This document shows positions 55,600 through 64,000 of a stretch of 64,000 bases of DNA, in pieces. The position numbers were made by a program, and so were the translations under genes. Numbering within the stretch: the stretch's first letter is position 1; each line of letters starts with the position of its first letter. Source of the DNA: Gnetum montanum (Eukaryota; Streptophyta; Gnetopsida; Gnetales; Gnetaceae); NCBI GenBank assembly GCA_015680685.1, contig MNCI01010832.1, positions 198,641 through 262,640 on the forward strand. Direction: 5' to 3'. The notes beneath the pieces were generated by a model. The model ran no database searches, was not told the origin of the DNA, and was given only the letters and a program-made list of their open reading frames with translations.

Positions 55600-57653
55600 C
55601 ATGGCCCATGATTGTGGCTGTTGCCACTGCTGATGGTACTACTCGTGTGGTTGTGGAAAGGCTCCACTAGGATAGTGCGTTGGTTGAGGTTACTATCTGC
55701 AGTTACCTTGAGAATAAGATAACCATTTGGGCATTTTTTTTGAACAAATCATGGGTTAAGTGCGTATTCCCCAGTTTCTAGTAAATGTACCATGATTAGA
55801 CAATAGCCCTTAGGATGTTCATATTGGCACATGGTGCAACCTTCATCATCTATGGAGTTGGTGGTTGAGTGCCTAGCTATTGAAGCAACTTTACCCTTTT
55901 GTCCAAATTCCCTTTTCTTCTTTTTATCTTTGCCTTTGTTAAGTGCTTTTTTTACTTTCTCCTCCACAATATTTTGTGTTATTTTACATCATTCATCCAT
56001 TGAATCCTACATTTTTGCTATATGTGCTGCTACATCAGCAACAATTTTTTGAATCGGTAGTGTCTCTTTGCTGATGAACTAGTCCAAGGTTTCTTCTTGG
56101 GTTTTAGAAACTTGTACATCTCTTTTCATAATGGATGGATCCCTGCTATATTCTTTAGTTGATTCCCTTTTTCTGAGTTCTCATTCTTTTGCCACTTTAT
56201 TGATGAGTGTTTGAATTTTTGGATAGTTAATTTTGATAGTCTTCATTAGACATAAACCCCAAGGATCTCTCTTATTTTTCTTCTTAGCCCATTTATGATG
56301 TGCCTTAGTTGTTTCTTTGATGAAAATCCATGGCCTAGGCATGTGTGTAACAGTGAATAATATCTATCCATTGCTACATCAAGGGTCTCATGAGTCCCTT
56401 ATTTCCAATTGTGGATTTTTTTTAGATTTGACACTCGTGAATATGTCTAATATTTATCATTAAAGATTTCAAGCATGGTACTCAAGCGTCTAATGGATTT
56501 AGGTTCTAGTGACATGTACCAGCTTTTCACTTCCTTCACAAGTGTTCTAGGAAACAACTTCAATTTCTACTAGTCACTCTCTATGTTTTGAAGGGGACAA
56601 GCATCATGGAATTCTTGAAGGTGATGCAAAGGATCAGTGTTGTAACCTCTTTCAAATCGAGGCATGTTATTTATATCTAGTTGTTTGATTCAGTTATCTC
56701 TCATGTGCTTAGTTGGTATGCAGATTACTTCCTGAATGTTGATCATTCTCCGGGTTGCCATAGGGGGTTCATCATCATGATCGGGTTCATAGGCTTTGTG
56801 GTAGCAATGAATACTTCTATGCTCCTATCTCTCTTGATCCTCTCTTCTCTTTCTATGCCTTCTTCTTTCACACTCCTCATCTTCTAGATTAGAATGCCTT
56901 AAGTATCAAACATGATGACGTTGAGCTCTTCTCTTTCCCCAATCAAAGTCTCAGTAATTGTGCTATCTCCTATCATAGTCTTATGATGATTGTGATGAAT
57001 TAGAGGATGTAGTAGGAGAATGGTGCTAGCTGGTTCTCCTTTCATGACTCTTGTGAGTTTCCTTGTAGGACTTAGCAGGATCCCTTGGCCTAGAGTCATA
57101 CTTGTATCTTGAGTTAGTAGGCTCAATCTTGTGTGTTTCTATCAGAGTAGAGTGAATTTGGGCTTTGATAGATTCCTCTAGTCTAATGATAGGTGTCTTT
57201 GATGGCTCCTCATGGTTTTGGTGGAGTTGTTCTAAAATGAACTAATTAGCATCAAGATCTTCTATGATAATAGATGTGTTGGCTTACTTATCTTTGGTAT
57301 GAACATGTTTGACCTCCATTGTAGCCTCTCTTTATCTACTTCCTTGTAGGTTCATAAGATTTGGTCACATGATACCCTTGTTGAATTTGGTCCAAGTGCA
57401 TTCCCCTTAGAGTAGGTTGTAGCATGTTTAGTGCTACACGTTCAGGAGGTAGGACTATGTTGCCTTGCATTTCTCTTCACCTCATTTTTTTGTCATGATG
57501 GAATATGAAGGTAAAGTATGGATGGTGTGGATCAGTGTGAGCATAAGTAATATGTGTTTGCATTGGCATTTCCAAGTCCTCTTCATCAACAATATTGTTA
57601 CTACTCCTTCTCGTTTCCTTAGCATGTGATAGTTGATCATTATGTGAAGTCAT
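55600..57653 (-). pseudogene. gag: gag of element B
   Basis: Starts MTSHNDQLSHAKETRRSS at 57653, about 120 bp after the primer site. The gag core near 56570-56250 reads FPRTLVKEVKSWYMSLEPKS, KYxTYSRVSNLKKIHNWK, LDVAMDRYYSLLHTCLGHG. A Lys-rich stretch (KALNKGKDKKKKREFGQKGK) precedes a C-x2-C-x3-H-x4-C zinc-knuckle-like segment (CTMCQYEHPKGYC, about 55830). Several stops and frame changes. Confidence 0.75.
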
Positions 57654-57770
57654 GCTATTTTTTTAATGGTTTGTGTTAAGTGTGCTTTATATTAAGGTTG
57701 TGAAGGTTAGAGTTAGGGTTTGATACAAAAAACTTTGGAAAATTAATTAATTAGTATAACATTGACTAAT

Positions 57771-57788
57771 CCTTCGTAATGGCACCAA
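57771..57788 (-). other. Primer-binding site of element B
   Basis: Minus-strand TTGGTGCCATTACGAAGG directly follows the 5' LTR. It resembles the tRNA-Asp-type site with mostly C-to-T and G-to-A changes. Confidence 0.72.
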
Positions 57789-58577
57789 TGATGAGTGGTG
57801 GAGTATCCAACACCTAACCATAAGAGATACGAGTGTTCATGTGCAATCCTAGTCAAACTTCGAAAATAAGGCAATGTGATTATACCAATAATTGATTAGT
57901 GTTCATGATCGTTCTCTTCCCGTGTGAGCTAGTAAAATCAATGCATATGGTTTAACTCATGGTGAGGTATATGATATTAATGTTGAATTGGCCATTGGGC
58001 TCCTAGTAAACATGAAGTGAAAGTAAAGGTTTCTAAATCTAAGTGATAGTAAAACAAATCTAAACTAGCCTATGCAATGAGTAGTTGGTCTTAATCTTCT
58101 AGTCACACCTTGGACTTCATGCAACTACTACTGGGATTACCAAGTACCATAGTATTGGGCATACCAAGTCATAGTACTACTGGGTTACCAAGTAGTTACA
58201 CTTATGTGCTCAAGATCAGTTATACTCATTTTACTTAATGACATTAAAAGTAAATTGCATGTAATGGTAAACATTAAGCTAAATGGAAATAGAAATAAAA
58301 CTAAGTGTTGCTGCAATTATGTAGAGTAATCTCGATCTTTATTGTTGTGCATGCAATGCATCCAAGTACATCACACTTGAATAAAGACTCTATTCAATAA
58401 TAAAACATCACACTGCAGGCACACACTACTAAGTGTTGAATTTAGGGAAATAAACTGAAAGTGTTCCTATGCTAATGTATCTCCTATGGATTCATGCACC
58501 TAAGTGTTGCTTATATAGGCTAGCATGCACTCTGTGATATTGTTTATATGATAACGTATGCTAAAACATGATAACAT
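57789..58577 (-). repeat. 5' LTR of element B (outer end truncated)
   Basis: Begins TGATGAGTGGTGGAGTATCC and matches the split LTR (39854-40025 plus 48569-49275) until about 58577, where it ends about 65 bp early against copia sequence. Confidence 0.85.
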
Positions 58578-59330
58578 AGATTGTGATTGGATGCCTAGAT
58601 CTTTAAGGATTTCCTTCATCCATAGAAGCTAAGAACAACAACTTCTAGCTAAGATATATTTAGCTTATGCTGTATAAAGTGCTGTAGAGGCTTGCTTTTT
58701 GGTAGTCTAAGAGACAAGGCTTTGTCCTAGAAAAAAGCAATTTCCACTTGTACTACGATGATCATCCAAACACCTTGTCCAATCTACATCATAATAGCCA
58801 ACAAGATCAAGAATGGAGTCCTTTGGATAGTAAAGGCCCTAGTTAGTAGTACCTTTTAAATAATGAAATATCTGTTTAACCACCTTATAATGAGATTCTT
58901 TTGGGTTGGCCTAGTATCGAGCACACATTCCAACACTTAAAGTAATGTTTGGTCTACTAGTAGTTAAGTAAAGTAGACTACCTACCATGATTTTATAAAG
59001 TTTATGATCAACTGGCTTAACTTGATCATCCATGGTAATTTGAAATTTGTAGCCATGGGAGTTTTTTACCTTCACATTAGCTAGTTTAAACTTGAGAAGC
59101 AGATCTTTGACATATTTGGTTTGACAAATGAAAGTACCTTTTTTAGATTAATTGATTATTAATCCAAGAAAATTTTTCAATTCTCCCATCATGCTGATTT
59201 TGAATTCATTTTGCATAAGATCTAAATATTTATTGCAAAGAGTTTCATTAGTAGCACCAAAAAAATATCACCAACATAAATTTGGATAATAAGAAAATTA
59301 CTTTTTTTCATGGAAGGAAAGGTAGTAATT
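58578..59330 (-). pseudogene. RT C-terminal part and RNase H start, copia element C
   Basis: Contains a decayed YVDD region (here CW.YFFGATNE), MMGELKNFLGL, QTKYVKDLLLKFKL, MVGSLLYLTTSRPNI, YDVDWTRCLDDHRSTSGNCF and WMKEILKDLGIQSQS, in copia order. It breaks off at element B and resumes at 39853. The first half of RT is missing. Confidence 0.85.
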
Positions 59331-59360
59331 CATAATTTGGACAATAAGAAAATTACTACC
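59275..59360. repeat. 24 bp duplication at a deletion in element C
   Basis: AATTTGGATAATAAGAAAAT (59279) and AATTTGGACAATAAGAAAAT (59335) stand 56 bp apart, exactly where integrase jumps to the YVDD region of RT. This suggests a deletion repaired with a copied filler. Confidence 0.7.
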
Positions 59361-59971
59361 TTTACCAATCCATAATTCATAATGAGTTTTTGAGGTAAAT
59401 CTTCTTACTAATACTCTGTTGGAGACATAGTAAGTAGTGTTGATAGCTTCAGCCCAAAAGTGATGAGGAAGATTTCGATCATTTAATATGGTTTTGCCCA
59501 TCTCATTCAAGATCCTATTCTTCTGTTTGGTAACAGCATTTTGTTAAGGAGTTCTAGCAATAGAGAATTGATGAAATATCCTATTTATTTGATAGAATTG
59601 CTTAAATTTTGCATTCTTGAGTTCACCTTCATTGTTAGTTCTAACAATTTTAATGCCATATCCTTTTTATTTCTGAATCTAGCTACAAATTCTCAAGAAA
59701 TGATCAAATACCTCATTCTTATGATATAGAAAAGCTACCTAGGTAAAGTGAGAGTAATAATCAACGATAGTTAAAAAATATCTTTTCTTTCCCAAACTAA
59801 GAGTTTGAATAGGACAAAAAACATCAATATGAAGAATATCTAAGGATGATATACAATTTTTCTTACCAAACCTTACCCTTGTTTGATTTCCTTTGGACAT
59901 GATTTGTAGGTATTTAAATTAAAGTCTTTAAGAATAGCCAGCTCACGAACCATTTCCTTTGTCACAAGGGT
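59298..59971 (-). pseudogene. Integrase of copia element C
   Basis: Ends with MNEMGKTILNDRNLPHHFWA, EAINTTYYVSNRV and THYELWIGKG, the copia integrase core end. Upstream pieces (FVARFRNKKDMALKLLE) carry stops. The zinc-binding part begins in the preceding entry (LWHRKLGHIN). Confidence 0.78.
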
Positions 59972-60508
59972 TTAGAGAATTTCTTTGTTGATGTGACCCA
60001 ACTTCCTATGCCACAACCAAGTATCATCTATACAACTAACTAAGAACTTGGATTCAAGGTTAGAATCATTTTCAAAAATAGTTGTATAAACATTTCCTTT
60101 TCTAGTTCCTTCTATCACAACATTTCTAGTGGTTAAATTTTGGATTCTATAAGATTTCTTTGAAAAAGTAACATAGAGTTGACTAACACTAAGAAGATTA
60201 TGTTTTAATCCATTAACAAAGAACACTTTATTTACAATTGAAAGACCTTTACCTTTTCCTCCTATGGTACCAATACTTGCTATAGGAGCCTCCATATCAT
60301 CACCAAAAGTAACACTTCTGCAATTTTGTTCTATGGAGTGGGTGAAGTAGGATTTGTCACTTGTCATGTGCCTTGAGTACCCACTATCAATATACCACTT
60401 ACTAGATTTATCATTAGAGAGAGATATTTGAGCCATCAAGTTTAATTTAGGCTTTCTTTTTTTTAGCTTCCAAATCCATAAAGTTGTTATCCTAGGTTGT
60501 TTTTGCAA
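59972..60508 (-). pseudogene. Protease and pre-integrase region of copia element C
   Basis: 178 codons open. The active-site motif WYIDSGYSRHMTSDK (about 60400) is the copia D-S-G type. NGLKHNLLSVSQL and LWHRKLGHI follow, the GAG pre-integrase region with its first His residues. Confidence 0.85.
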
Positions 60509-61080
60509 AGATCAGGTGGACTATTTCATCCTAGAAAAGCAATGAGCCTGAATATGACTAGATTTTCCACAAAAGAAAAAATTTAAAATTCTTGGCTTTT
60601 AACCAAACTTGGATTAATTTTCTTTTTTAGAATCTCTTAGACATCCATCATTTTGATTTTGTCCTTTCGGCTTTTCCAAGGGATTCTTACTCATTTTCTT
60701 AATCACAAAGGTTAGTTTTTGAATCTCAGCCTTAAGGTTTAATTTTTCTTCCCTAAGATAAGGACACTCATCATTAAGAACTATAAGTTTCATTTTCTTA
60801 ACATATAAAACATCTTTTATTTCAATACATAAATATTAAAAAGAAGGAACTTCATGATAAAACACCCTATACATTTCTTCAAGGGACATATCATTCAAAT
60901 GATTTTTATCAATCTTACATGTATATTTTCTTCTATATCTAAATGTAAAGAAGAGAATGAGAGATTTACCTTTGGAATAAATGTAATATAGGAATTGGGC
61001 ACAACAATTGATGAAGGAAATTAGTATTTTTGTCTAGATGCATCTGATGTTGATAGTCCCTTCCATGTTCAAGAGTACTA
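60509..61080 (-). pseudogene. gag: gag C-terminal part of copia element C
   Basis: Zinc-knuckle-like FFFCGKSSHIQAHC (about 60580-60540) with the first Cys lost. Upstream a coiled-coil-like stretch (REEKLNLKAEIQKLTFVIKK, about 60720). The rest of gag, expected upstream, is missing or unrecognisable: only about 570 bp separate it from the primer site. Confidence 0.65.
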
Positions 61081-61093
61081 GGCTTTGATACCA
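61081..61093 (-). other. Primer-binding site of copia element C
   Basis: Minus-strand TGGTATCAAAGCC, one base from the common TGGTATCAGAGCC site complementary to initiator tRNA-Met, 2 nt inside the LTR. Confidence 0.85.
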
Positions 61094-61095
61094 GT

Positions 61096-61641
61096 TGATG
61101 ATTGTAGAACCTCAAAATGGGGGGGATAACTAAGTTCCTCAAATTAAAATTTTCAGCCACAACAAACACAACCAATTTTAATTTGGTTCCCCAACTTGGA
61201 TAGTCCACACTCAGAGGGTAGATTGCTTACATACCTTTGAACTTTATTCCTCTGAAAATGTGGTTGGAAGGGTACCACACTCTGTATAGCTATAAGCTTT
61301 GATCCAAAGTGATTTAACACCATGAATCCCCTTAACCCTGCAAGGTCTTGACAAACTTAGAATATGGTTTCTAGGATTGCGCAACCTTTACAAATTGAGC
61401 TCCACTCTAGAGTGTTACGGCACTACACCAACACTCAATCCCATAAGTTCTCATCAAGCTCAAGGACGATGCCTTCTTGCAAGAAGCACATAAACCCCAC
61501 AGGGTAACAAAAGAGAAACACGAATTACATGGAAAGGATGCAACTAATTTGCTAGTTCTTGCGCTTTGAGATATAACACAACATATCTTTTACAACAACA
61601 CAACATTTTCTTTAATGTTTTGACATACCAAAAGGTCCAAA
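61096..61641 (-). repeat. 5' LTR of copia element C, internally deleted
   Basis: Matches the 3' LTR at both ends, but about 650 bp corresponding to 38650-39330 are missing, including the TATA-like region. About 546 bp against 1190 bp. Confidence 0.8.
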
Positions 61642-61646
61642 GTAGC
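61642..61646. repeat. Target duplication of element C, right copy
   Basis: GTAGC, matching 38171-38175. Confidence 0.85.
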
Positions 61647-63470
61647 GACACATTGTCTCTAATCCATATGGTGATGTACATTGGAAGCTAGCATGCAATA
61701 CTTGTTGCAAGATGTGTTTTGATGTTCTTCCCCTTAAAGATCAAATAGTCAGCCTCATAACGTAGAGGATTGAGCATTGATGAGATCACATGAACATGGG
61801 GCTGAATGGATGAAGGCACTATGATGGAATTTAATAGCTCCTCCAAAGACAAATGATGTTCCTTTGAAGTGGAAATGAGGTCCAAGAGAAAAAGGTTTGT
61901 CCCTTTTGACTTTGTGATAGCAGCAATTTGGGGCACAACCTTGTTTCTAGAAGTTGGGTTTGGAAGCTAGTGTAGGGGAGATAGCATCAGATGTGGTTAG
62001 TGAAGTTGAAATAACAATGGGAGTAGGGGGATTTCTGGTTAATATACCTTGGAATGAAAGTTTCTTTTTATTTGGCTTACTAGCCAGTTCCTTCTCTTTC
62101 TCCTTGTCTATGGTAGCTACCTTCTTTTGGACCCTTGTGAGGACTTTGAATGACGAAGTAGGAGTAGGGAGCAAGGAAAGTACTTGTGACTTAGTTGGAG
62201 ATGAAGGAATATATGGTAGACACATAGTGTAGGATAAGATAGGAGGATAATGAACATGATGAGTAGGTGTGGGGACTCTATCCCTTGGAGGAGAGGAAGG
62301 ATAAGAGAAAGTAGGCTGAGATGATGTAGGAACTTCATCACAGTGAGAAGTCATATCAATGACTAATAGAGTCCTTCATATGTTTTGGGAAGGAGAAGAA
62401 TTGACATAATTTCAAGGGAGATTAATTATAAGAGGATTCTTAGATCTTTATGGGATAAAGTGAGAGGATGAGGAAGACTAGTAGTAGGAGGAATCCATTT
62501 GGATAACTGAGAGAGCTTGTGGACACCTTCCTTTGGGATGCTAGTGAAAGGTTGTAATTCTCCTTGAATGGAAATTGAGAGGATCTTGATAAATTTACAT
62601 GTTTTTGTTATTGGATTAGATGGGAGTATTGAACATGACTGCTCCTTTTTCTACCAATGTCTAAACATCATCTTTAGCAGCATTACAATCCTTCGTAGCA
62701 TGGCCTGATGCCTTAGGATAATAGAAAAATGTATTGGGATTGTACCACTTATGAATAGGTGGATATCCTTCTATGCATTGGTAAGGATCAATGGTCAAGG
62801 TTTGAAGCCTTTTGAATCAGGCTCTCATTTTTTCTAAAACTTGCTTAAGTGCTAGGTGTCCATCCTTCAACTGTGTGTTGTACAGTTGCATGTACGTCAT
62901 TAGAAATTTGTGGTACTTAGATCGGTCTTTTTGTGATTTCATTGATTGCCCACCATTATTAAATGTACTTTGTCCATTACTGTTAGGCTTTGGATTGGAA
63001 CTTGCATTCCTATTCCCCTTATTGCTTCCATTGCTTGATGAAGGACTTGTTGCAATTTGGTTCACCAAAGCTACTATCTGACCAGAGTTTTGGATAGACT
63101 TATTTCTACTTACTACTTTGTTTACTTTGTTTTTGAAGTTGACCCAATTTGGATCATTGCATTGAATGACTACCTTCTTAATGTATTTAGTGGAGGTGAT
63201 TGTGTCATGGAGGCTAAGTGGCTTGCAGTCGACCAACTTACCTTTGATGTTGTTATTGATAGCTGCCTCAAAAATCTTTAGAAGTTGATCATCAAGAAGT
63301 TGATGTGAAAGCCCCTTGATCACTAAAATCCACCTAGAGATAAACTTACAAAATACCAACCTATTGGTGATTGTTTGGGACTACAAAAATTTTCCTTTAA
63401 TCTTGTTATTGGAATCACATGAAACGAAGATGCTCCTCCAAACTTGAGTTTAGTTTCTTGTTGGTCTATG
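61647..63470 (-). pseudogene. gag: gag and protease start of element D
   Basis: The gag core end (from about 63359) reads KFISRWILVIKGLSHQLLDD and LLKIFEAAINNNIKGKLVD. A Ser/Asn-rich linker (NGSNKGNRNASSNPKPNSNG) follows, then a knuckle-like FFYYPKASGHATKDCNAAKD (about 62720). After it come a Pro/Ser/Thr-rich region (62350-61950) and ELLNSIIVPSSIQPHVHVIS. It ends in CxLPMYITIWIRDNVSL at the copia insertion. The Cys...G-H...Cys then acidic layout resembles Tat-type gag. Stops are present between pieces. Confidence 0.7.
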
Positions 63471-63480
63471 AAAACACCAA

Positions 63481-63999
63481 GGTCTAGATACCTCCAAATA
63501 AACTCAATGGTAATAGAGCAAACTAAGCATAAATGTGTGTTTGCTATTATAAATGTTGAAATGATTGGGTTTGTGTATTACATTGTAACTAGCTATTATA
63601 ATAGAAATTCAACTAACCTTGTTGAATACTATGAGCCATTAAAGATTCCTATTTTGTCAAGTCACTTAGTCTATATAGTCTCTATAGTATGTTGCTTGAA
63701 ACAAATAAAATTTCACAAACATGCTTAAGCACAATTTTGTAGAAATTTACTCCTGGTTTTCCTTAGAGAGAAAGATTTGCAAGAAAAATAGAAATAGAGT
63801 GAGAGACTATAAATTTTAAAAGAGAAGAAGAGAGAAAGCAAATTTCTGTGAAATCTTAAACTTTTAAGTGAGATAAATTGAACATGAAGAAACACTTCGG
63901 AATAAAGTTATTCCATTTCAACCTAAAGTGTTACAAATTGTCCAAAATCTTTGAGCTCAATAAACAATTTCATATAAGACACTCCTATTAAACTTCCAA
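63481..63999 (-). repeat. LTR of element D (continues outside the window)
   Basis: Matches the last 480 bp of the LTR at 16112-17485 in reverse orientation, both ending in ATTTGGAGGTATCTA and followed by TTGGTGTT. Assigned as the 5' LTR because gag follows. Confidence 0.65.
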
Positions 64000-64000
64000 A

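Larger units (their letters stand above)
39854..58577 (-). mobile_element. Athila-like element B without RT/integrase
   Basis: LTRs at 39854-40025 plus 48569-49275 (one LTR split by element A) and 57789-58577. The primer site follows the 5' LTR, and a polypurine tract precedes the 3' LTR. Contents: gag, protease, a spacer, a long coiled-coil ORF. The outer end of the 5' LTR lacks about 65 bp compared with the other LTR, so no target duplication is visible. Size without A is about 10.2 kb. Inserted in the RT/RNase H border of copia element C. Confidence 0.8.
38176..61641 (-). mobile_element. Ty1/copia element C, split by element B
   Basis: Minus strand: 5' LTR 61096-61641, primer site, gag, protease, integrase, partial RT, [element B 39854-58577], RNase H end, 3' LTR 38176-39366. 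The protease-integrase-RT-RNase H order defines copia. The polyprotein has stops, an internal deletion between integrase and RT, and a promoterless 5' LTR. Confidence 0.85.
37783..63999 (-). mobile_element. Ty3/gypsy element D, split by copia element C
   Basis: Minus strand: LTR (63481-63999, continuing outside), leader, gag, then protease interrupted at 61646/38171 by element C. Removing C and one copy of GTAGC makes the protease frame continuous, which confirms the split. RT and integrase are absent; sequence ends at the N at 37782. Its LTR family is the same as element E at 16112. Confidence 0.75.

Noticed and set aside
1-63999. tRNA, rRNA or intact host genes
   Set aside because: None recognised by reading; apart from the tubulin piece all assignable coding sequence belongs to retrotransposons. 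A tRNA scan would settle small RNA genes.

Overview
This window looks like intergenic DNA of a large plant genome, built almost entirely of decayed, nested LTR retrotransposons. Plant origin is supported by Tat-like, Athila-like and chromovirus-like Ty3/gypsy elements, a Ty1/copia element, a plant-type alpha-tubulin fragment, and in-frame stops that are mostly TAG, as expected from CHG-methylation decay. Old LTRs (two copies of one LTR end about 78% identical by hand count) and deep nesting suggest a slowly purging giant genome such as a gymnosperm; that is inference. I see no intact host gene, tRNA, rRNA or CRISPR array.

Layout. (1) 1-20336, plus strand: Tat-like element 1, with the end of its 5' LTR (1-179), primer-binding site, gag, protease, a 5.6 kb intron-like block, then RT, RNase H, a second RNase H and integrase (to 13646), a 3' region holding an alpha-tubulin fragment and a foreign LTR (element E), and its 3' LTR ending at 20336. 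(2) 20337-35996, minus strand: Tat-like element 2 of the same family; element 1 lies in its 3' tandem-repeat region. (3) 35997-37781, plus strand: a chromovirus-like gag-protease-RT fragment (F). (4) 37783-63999, minus strand: a four-level nest. Gypsy element D is split inside its protease by copia element C (5 bp duplication GTAGC). C is split in its RT/RNase H region by Athila-like element B. One LTR of B is split by a second Athila-like element A (duplication CTTAC/CTTAT).

Main result. In both Tat-like elements the interval between protease and RT holds a gene on the opposite strand. It can be read as 8 exons and 7 short introns with the same order, similar exon lengths and matching splice junctions in the two diverged copies (4991-9441 minus; 24189-29778 plus). 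Because it is antisense to the element's genomic RNA, its introns would not be spliced out during retrotransposition. The block sits in what looks like a sense-strand intron, as known between protease and RT in Ogre elements, and its edges carry arrays of one short tandem repeat that recurs after integrase.

Second result. Elements A and B have LTRs, tRNA-Asp-like primer sites, polypurine tracts and gag (B also protease) but no recognisable RT, RNase H or integrase. Instead both carry a related coiled-coil-rich reading frame before the 3' LTR. All coding regions are broken by stops or frameshifts and are called pseudogenes.
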